DNA from: Pyrinomonadaceae bacterium
Lineage (GTDB): Bacteria; Acidobacteriota; Blastocatellia; Pyrinomonadales; Pyrinomonadaceae
NCBI GenBank assembly: GCA_026786155.1
Contig: JAJAYR010000148.1
Span: forward strand, 1-9,266
Direction: 5' to 3'
Length of the DNA stretch: 9,266 nucleotides
In this document: positions 7,501-9,266 of the stretch, piece by piece
Position numbering within the stretch: position 1 is the stretch's first letter
Layout: each line of letters begins with the position of its first letter
Made by a program: the position numbers and the translations under genes
Notes under the pieces: model-generated
The model's database searches: none
Told to the model about the DNA's origin: nothing
What the model saw: the letters and a program-made list of their open reading frames with translations, nothing else

Positions 7501-8280
7501 CGCCAAATCACGATTGCCCGGTTTCGCGCTTTTATTTTCGACCGTCGCCTGCAACTGTCGGCGATATTTATCAATGTCGCTCAAATCCTTTTCTCGAACG
7601 GCGTGCTGATAAAAAGCCCACCGCGCCAGCGTCTGCGAAATCGGCTGACTGTTGTCGTCAGCCAGCCGTTCGAGAAGCGGACGCGCCTTGTCCCAATCAA
7701 CCCGCGCCAGAGCCAGCAATTCCTTCTGATTGGAAACATATTCGCCCGTATCGCCGACCGCTTCGGCGATTTTCAAAAGGTCGTCGCTGAAATACCGGCT
7801 GTGATAAGTCAGCCAGTTTTTGATGCTGCTGTCCCATTCGCGTTCTGAATTTTCGCCCGAACTCTGCCGGTCATAAAGTTGTTTGACGAAATCTTCGGTT
7901 TCGGAATTCTCCGGCAGGACGTTGAGAAAGTTCGGCAGTTTTTCGGGGTTTTCGGTGATTTCCGAAAGAATTCTTCGCAGAGTTTGCTCCGAAGGTTTGA
8001 GGTTATAGCCCATTTCCTGAAAACTGTTATTTTGGGTCTGCCAGAAGGCGAGCAGTTCTTCAATCGGCGCGTCGTCGCCCGGCGGCTTTTCGCGGTCGAA
8101 CGAATTCGACGAAAAATTTCTGCGGGTCGCTCTGACCAGCGGATTCGGCGGCGGCGGCGCGGGCAGATTTAACAAATTCTGTAATATGTTTTGTTCGGCG
8201 GCAGCCGACGGCAGCAGCACGAGCAAACCGAAAATTAACAGAAAAACACAAAAAGCGATGGTGGACAAAAAGCGTTTCAT
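4534..8280 (-). CDS. Large exported HEAT-repeat protein with C-terminal beta-rich module, function unknown
   Basis: The 1248-residue product begins with a clear signal peptide (MKRFL, hydrophobic core 6-24, likely cleavage after AAA at 26-28), then a proline-rich stretch (PAPPPPNP, 40-47), so it is exported. Residues about 70-270 are helical. HEAT-like repeats are visible at about 297-390, resuming at 430-495, with patterns such as NPTIRKAAVRNL and YRDEAVNALAKQKDGRAIMPL. Two Met-rich insertions interrupt this region (398-421 and 512-534). Residues 550-760 are again helical, and about 795-900 form a mixed domain with a C-x3-C pair (C858, C862). After a charged helix (about 945-985), residues 987-1240 form a beta-rich module with propeller-like strands such as GRWVIATKFDGEEGPKLVRV. 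The last part has no catalytic motif I recognise. The start is the only ATG that includes the signal peptide; AGGAG lies 12 bases upstream. The module recurs in the upstream gene. A scaffold or binding role is plausible but inferred. Confidence 0.85.
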   Translation of the reverse strand: MKRFLSTIAFCVFLLIFGLLVLLPSAAAEQNILQNLLNLPAPPPPNPLVRATRRNFSSNSFDREKPPGDDAPIEELLAFWQTQNNSFQEMGYNLKPSEQTLRRILSEITENPEKLPNFLNVLPENSETEDFVKQLYDRQSSGENSEREWDSSIKNWLTYHSRYFSDDLLKIAEAVGDTGEYVSNQKELLALARVDWDKARPLLERLADDNSQPISQTLARWAFYQHAVREKDLSDIDKYRRQLQATVENKSAKPGNRDLAMDALVEAGDFEGRDDWYYSLLEDETLYDLRVNGTTYTGLTTLLNRSPKGKYLAKMLELVGNNNPTIRKAAVRNLTTMLNEKNPEVVRALLPWLENPDWAQEVSGERRRLISALGNLTMPESVPGLIAVLNEKETRQTMSSMGNSMANMMAAANKMSMSANMSRSTSGGSEEYFPYRDEAVNALAKQKDGRAIMPLRGLLPQVEGWQQGNIVRAILASGGFSIPEQVEALELAAKNYNQPDGGAYPGNTAVVMNTMSYEMRGAGVAVDMPPPMMMSNGNYAVVKRPFNPADIKPILATQLINQPEADENLVTALIDRINVLDAKEPQIAFGLRKIMLNWRGAAINAMLMRDVKNNKTDVDSVVKLLSLRKELREKQWNEVSDLRNGGQLAFGLSACLMENPPDYDALLLSENIEAKTAMLACARLIRAALPVRKVAENLSSPNKMLALAAERYLETEDSPAAQSFVLALHPNEAKILGAKKLFKPDDAPATNSIFLPALFASISDSFGLPAYYFYEHSDAFAADEKKLQKEVKENQELLGVYAFDDNFIRIYKDKAVFSWQTDKARFRERDLTKEEFDGFKNYLTAERVSEMPPFLADCEENCEEKELLMLGRSGGRRIFMMGDTPPKFFAELAATFDRMREPPAKLRYALEKNLAGLEILFEDENLQAETVWKNAGDFRVLISDAARREQIDKELERQNADEEKEDVDYEQIWKVRQKRRAQREFENFAWYRVESGKLAGLTDQPATIEFVPRFDGAAVLAEKGQWKARTATFEIRADAEGLYKIAGGRTIKIGDGYYDKPLVTPNGRWVIATKFDGEEGPKLVRVNLLTKKEFPVATEDYPQFTAVAAVTSINKILIFGGGYESEEEEETEAAAQRRGEFYLLDAETGAMNKPKGEIRPLAQQTFRPLQPTGKPDEFWAAIPDAEKNETNVGTFNAKTLVFKSILRVPQIEFGSMQMWIDADKIYFVYQGHLLSLPLQPKNVPPVTN

Positions 8281-8292
8281 ATAAAAACCGAA

Positions 8293-8297
8293 CTCCT
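8293..8297 (-). promoter_or_regulatory. Ribosome binding site of the 1248-residue exported protein
   Basis: The minus strand reads AGGAG twelve bases before ATG 8280. The spacing is longer than the ideal, but it is the only purine-rich site there, and the ATG it serves gives an intact signal peptide. Confidence 0.5.
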
Positions 8298-8359
8298 TTG
8301 CAATAGTGATTTGATAACTTATTTATACGAAAAAAGCAACACTGTTTTGCCGCCCGCGC

Positions 8360-8376
8360 CCGAAATTTTATTTCGG
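8360..8376. terminator. Perfect stem-loop just after the upstream paralogue's stop
   Basis: CCGAAAT - TTT - ATTTCGG is a perfect seven-base-pair stem with a three-base loop, 13 bases beyond the TAA at 8390 on the minus strand. It is followed on the minus strand by GC-rich sequence rather than a T-run, so it is not a textbook intrinsic terminator for the gene that ends there. It could be a 3'-end stabilising hairpin or part of a composite terminator with the T-run at 8332-8337. Confidence 0.35.
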
Positions 8377-8389
8377 CTTGTTTGAAAAA

Positions 8390-9266
8390 TTACTTCTGTT
8401 CTCCGGGAAACGGCAAACCGAGCAGATGCCTTTCGCGCCCGTCATCGTCGCCGTAAATGAAATAAACTTTTTGCGCGGTTTTATCAATCCAGATTTCCGT
8501 GCTGTCCAAAAGAATTTCGGGCAAGTTCATCAGCGGCTTAAAAGTAAAATTTTGCGTATTATAAACGCCGATGTCGGTTTCATTTTTCGCGCGGCTATAA
8601 ATAGTCGCCCAGAATTCATTCGGCTTGTCAGTCGGCTGTAATGGGCGAAAACCTTGCGTGATGAGCGGTTGAAATTCGCCTTTGACCGATTCGGTTTTGC
8701 CCGTATTCGCGTCGAGCAAATAGTATTCAGCGACAGTCGGATTAAGTGTCGAATACGCTTGTTTGCCGCGATAAAGCAAAACTTTATGGTGCGCTGCAAC
8801 GAGCGCCACCGGATAAAATTCTTCGGCGGGCGGCAAATTTATTTTCGATTCCCTGCCGGTTTGCAGGTTGACACGGACAATATAATTCGGCGCAGACCAA
8901 TCTAAATCGGCTTTTGCCGCCACCGCCCAATTGCCGCTGACAATCGGATTGGAATACACGCCTTTTTTGAATTCGATTTGTTCGGAACGATTCGTTTTCC
9001 ACAAACCGCCTTCATTATATTCGCCCGCGCGGATTTCATAATCTCTGCTTTTCGACTGCCAAACGCTGTCATTCGAGCGTAGATTTTGAACGGCGGGAAA
9101 AGTTAATTTATCGCGCAAAAAGGGAAGCGCAACGGGTTCGTCAATCATTCCGCCGAGTTTACCGTTCTTAAATTCGCGCCATTCGTAATGCTCAAATGCG
9201 CGGTCAATCCGCCGCTGCCGCGCGTTTTTGCCTTTTATTTCATAATCCAAATCTTCGTTTTCATCG
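8390..9266 (-). CDS. C-terminal part of a paralogue of the 1248-residue exported protein (5' end outside the window)
   Basis: The frame is open to the right edge: the first complete codon is at 9265 and about 291 codons are visible before TAA at 8390. A TTG at 9250 could be mistaken for a start, but the five codons before it read DENED. With the following LDYE they match the acidic tract DEEKEDVDYE at 961-970 of the neighbour, so the gene is cut by the window. Similarity then runs to the end: RQRRIDRAFEHYEWRE against KRRAQREFENFAWYR, NGKLGGMIDEP against SGKLAGLTDQP, FRPLQPT, KPNEFWATI against KPDEFWAAI, KNETDIG against KNETNVG, and a final WIDK..KVYFIYGD / WIDADKIYFVYQG followed by LLGLPF / LLSLPL. 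The neighbour's Glu-rich loop (about 1124-1138) is absent. Function is unknown. By analogy the missing part probably includes a signal peptide and helical repeats, but that is not visible. Confidence 0.88.
   Translation of the reverse strand, partial: DENEDLDYEIKGKNARQRRIDRAFEHYEWREFKNGKLGGMIDEPVALPFLRDKLTFPAVQNLRSNDSVWQSKSRDYEIRAGEYNEGGLWKTNRSEQIEFKKGVYSNPIVSGNWAVAAKADLDWSAPNYIVRVNLQTGRESKINLPPAEEFYPVALVAAHHKVLLYRGKQAYSTLNPTVAEYYLLDANTGKTESVKGEFQPLITQGFRPLQPTDKPNEFWATIYSRAKNETDIGVYNTQNFTFKPLMNLPEILLDSTEIWIDKTAQKVYFIYGDDDGRERHLLGLPFPGEQK

Larger units (their letters stand above)
8281..8389. other. Intergenic gap between the two paralogous exported-protein genes
   Basis: This gap holds the AGGAG ribosome binding site of the 1248-residue gene (8293-8297), a symmetric hairpin (8360-8376) and an AT-rich stretch. 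On the minus strand a weak promoter candidate, TTGCTT then 17 bases then TATCAA, ends near 8307, but its matches are poor. A run of six T (minus strand, 8332-8337) follows a short GCAA/TTGC pairing and could be a weak terminator of the upstream paralogue. Whether the two genes form an operon is therefore undecided. Confidence 0.4.

Noticed and set aside
9248..9250. TTG as the start of the 286-residue protein
   Set aside because: The frame is open beyond it and the preceding residues (DENED) align with the paralogue's acidic tract, so this is an internal codon of a gene cut by the window edge.
1..9266. CRISPR array, tRNA or rRNA genes, insertion sequence
   Set aside because: No regularly spaced repeats, cloverleaf-like segments, ribosomal signatures, transposase or flanking terminal repeats were seen on either strand.

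Overview
The window carries mixed-strand bacterial chromosomal DNA with tightly packed genes and only two real intergenic gaps (about 122 and 109 bases). No RNA gene, insertion sequence or CRISPR array is visible. GC content looks moderate, and the coding style (many GCG, CGC, GAA and AAA codons) together with large exported proteins of unknown function suggests an environmental Gram-negative-type lineage. Acidobacteriota (Blastocatellia-like) is my best guess. This is inference from style, not proof, and confidence is low.

Layout. On the minus strand, bases 1-2586 read from right to left as: a degraded toxin-antitoxin-like pair (antitoxin 2391-2586, PIN-domain toxin 1993-2413), a GH15 glucoamylase-type alpha-glucan hydrolase (29-1990), and the first four codons of another gene (1-11) behind a strong Shine-Dalgarno. 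Diverging from this block, on the plus strand, is a complete MsbA-type ABC exporter half-transporter (2709-4544). Its perfect TATAAT box lies only six bases before the ATG, so a leaderless mRNA is likely. Converging on it from the right, and overlapping its stop by 11 bases, is a minus-strand gene for a 1248-residue exported protein (4534-8280). That protein has a signal peptide, HEAT-like helical repeats with two methionine-rich insertions, and a C-terminal beta-rich module that looks propeller-like. Upstream of it on the same strand is the 3' end of a paralogue (8390 to the window edge) carrying the same C-terminal module.

The most notable results are these. (i) Both genes of the small toxin-antitoxin-like locus carry one surplus base each, while the long neighbouring genes are intact, which points to real decay or an unusual expression mode. 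(ii) There is a tandem pair of large exported proteins sharing a C-terminal module I cannot assign to a known family. The HEAT-plus-module architecture and the Met-rich loops make these the best candidates for something undescribed. The GH15 enzyme, the ABC exporter and the exported proteins have no evident pathway link; they appear to be neighbours rather than one system.
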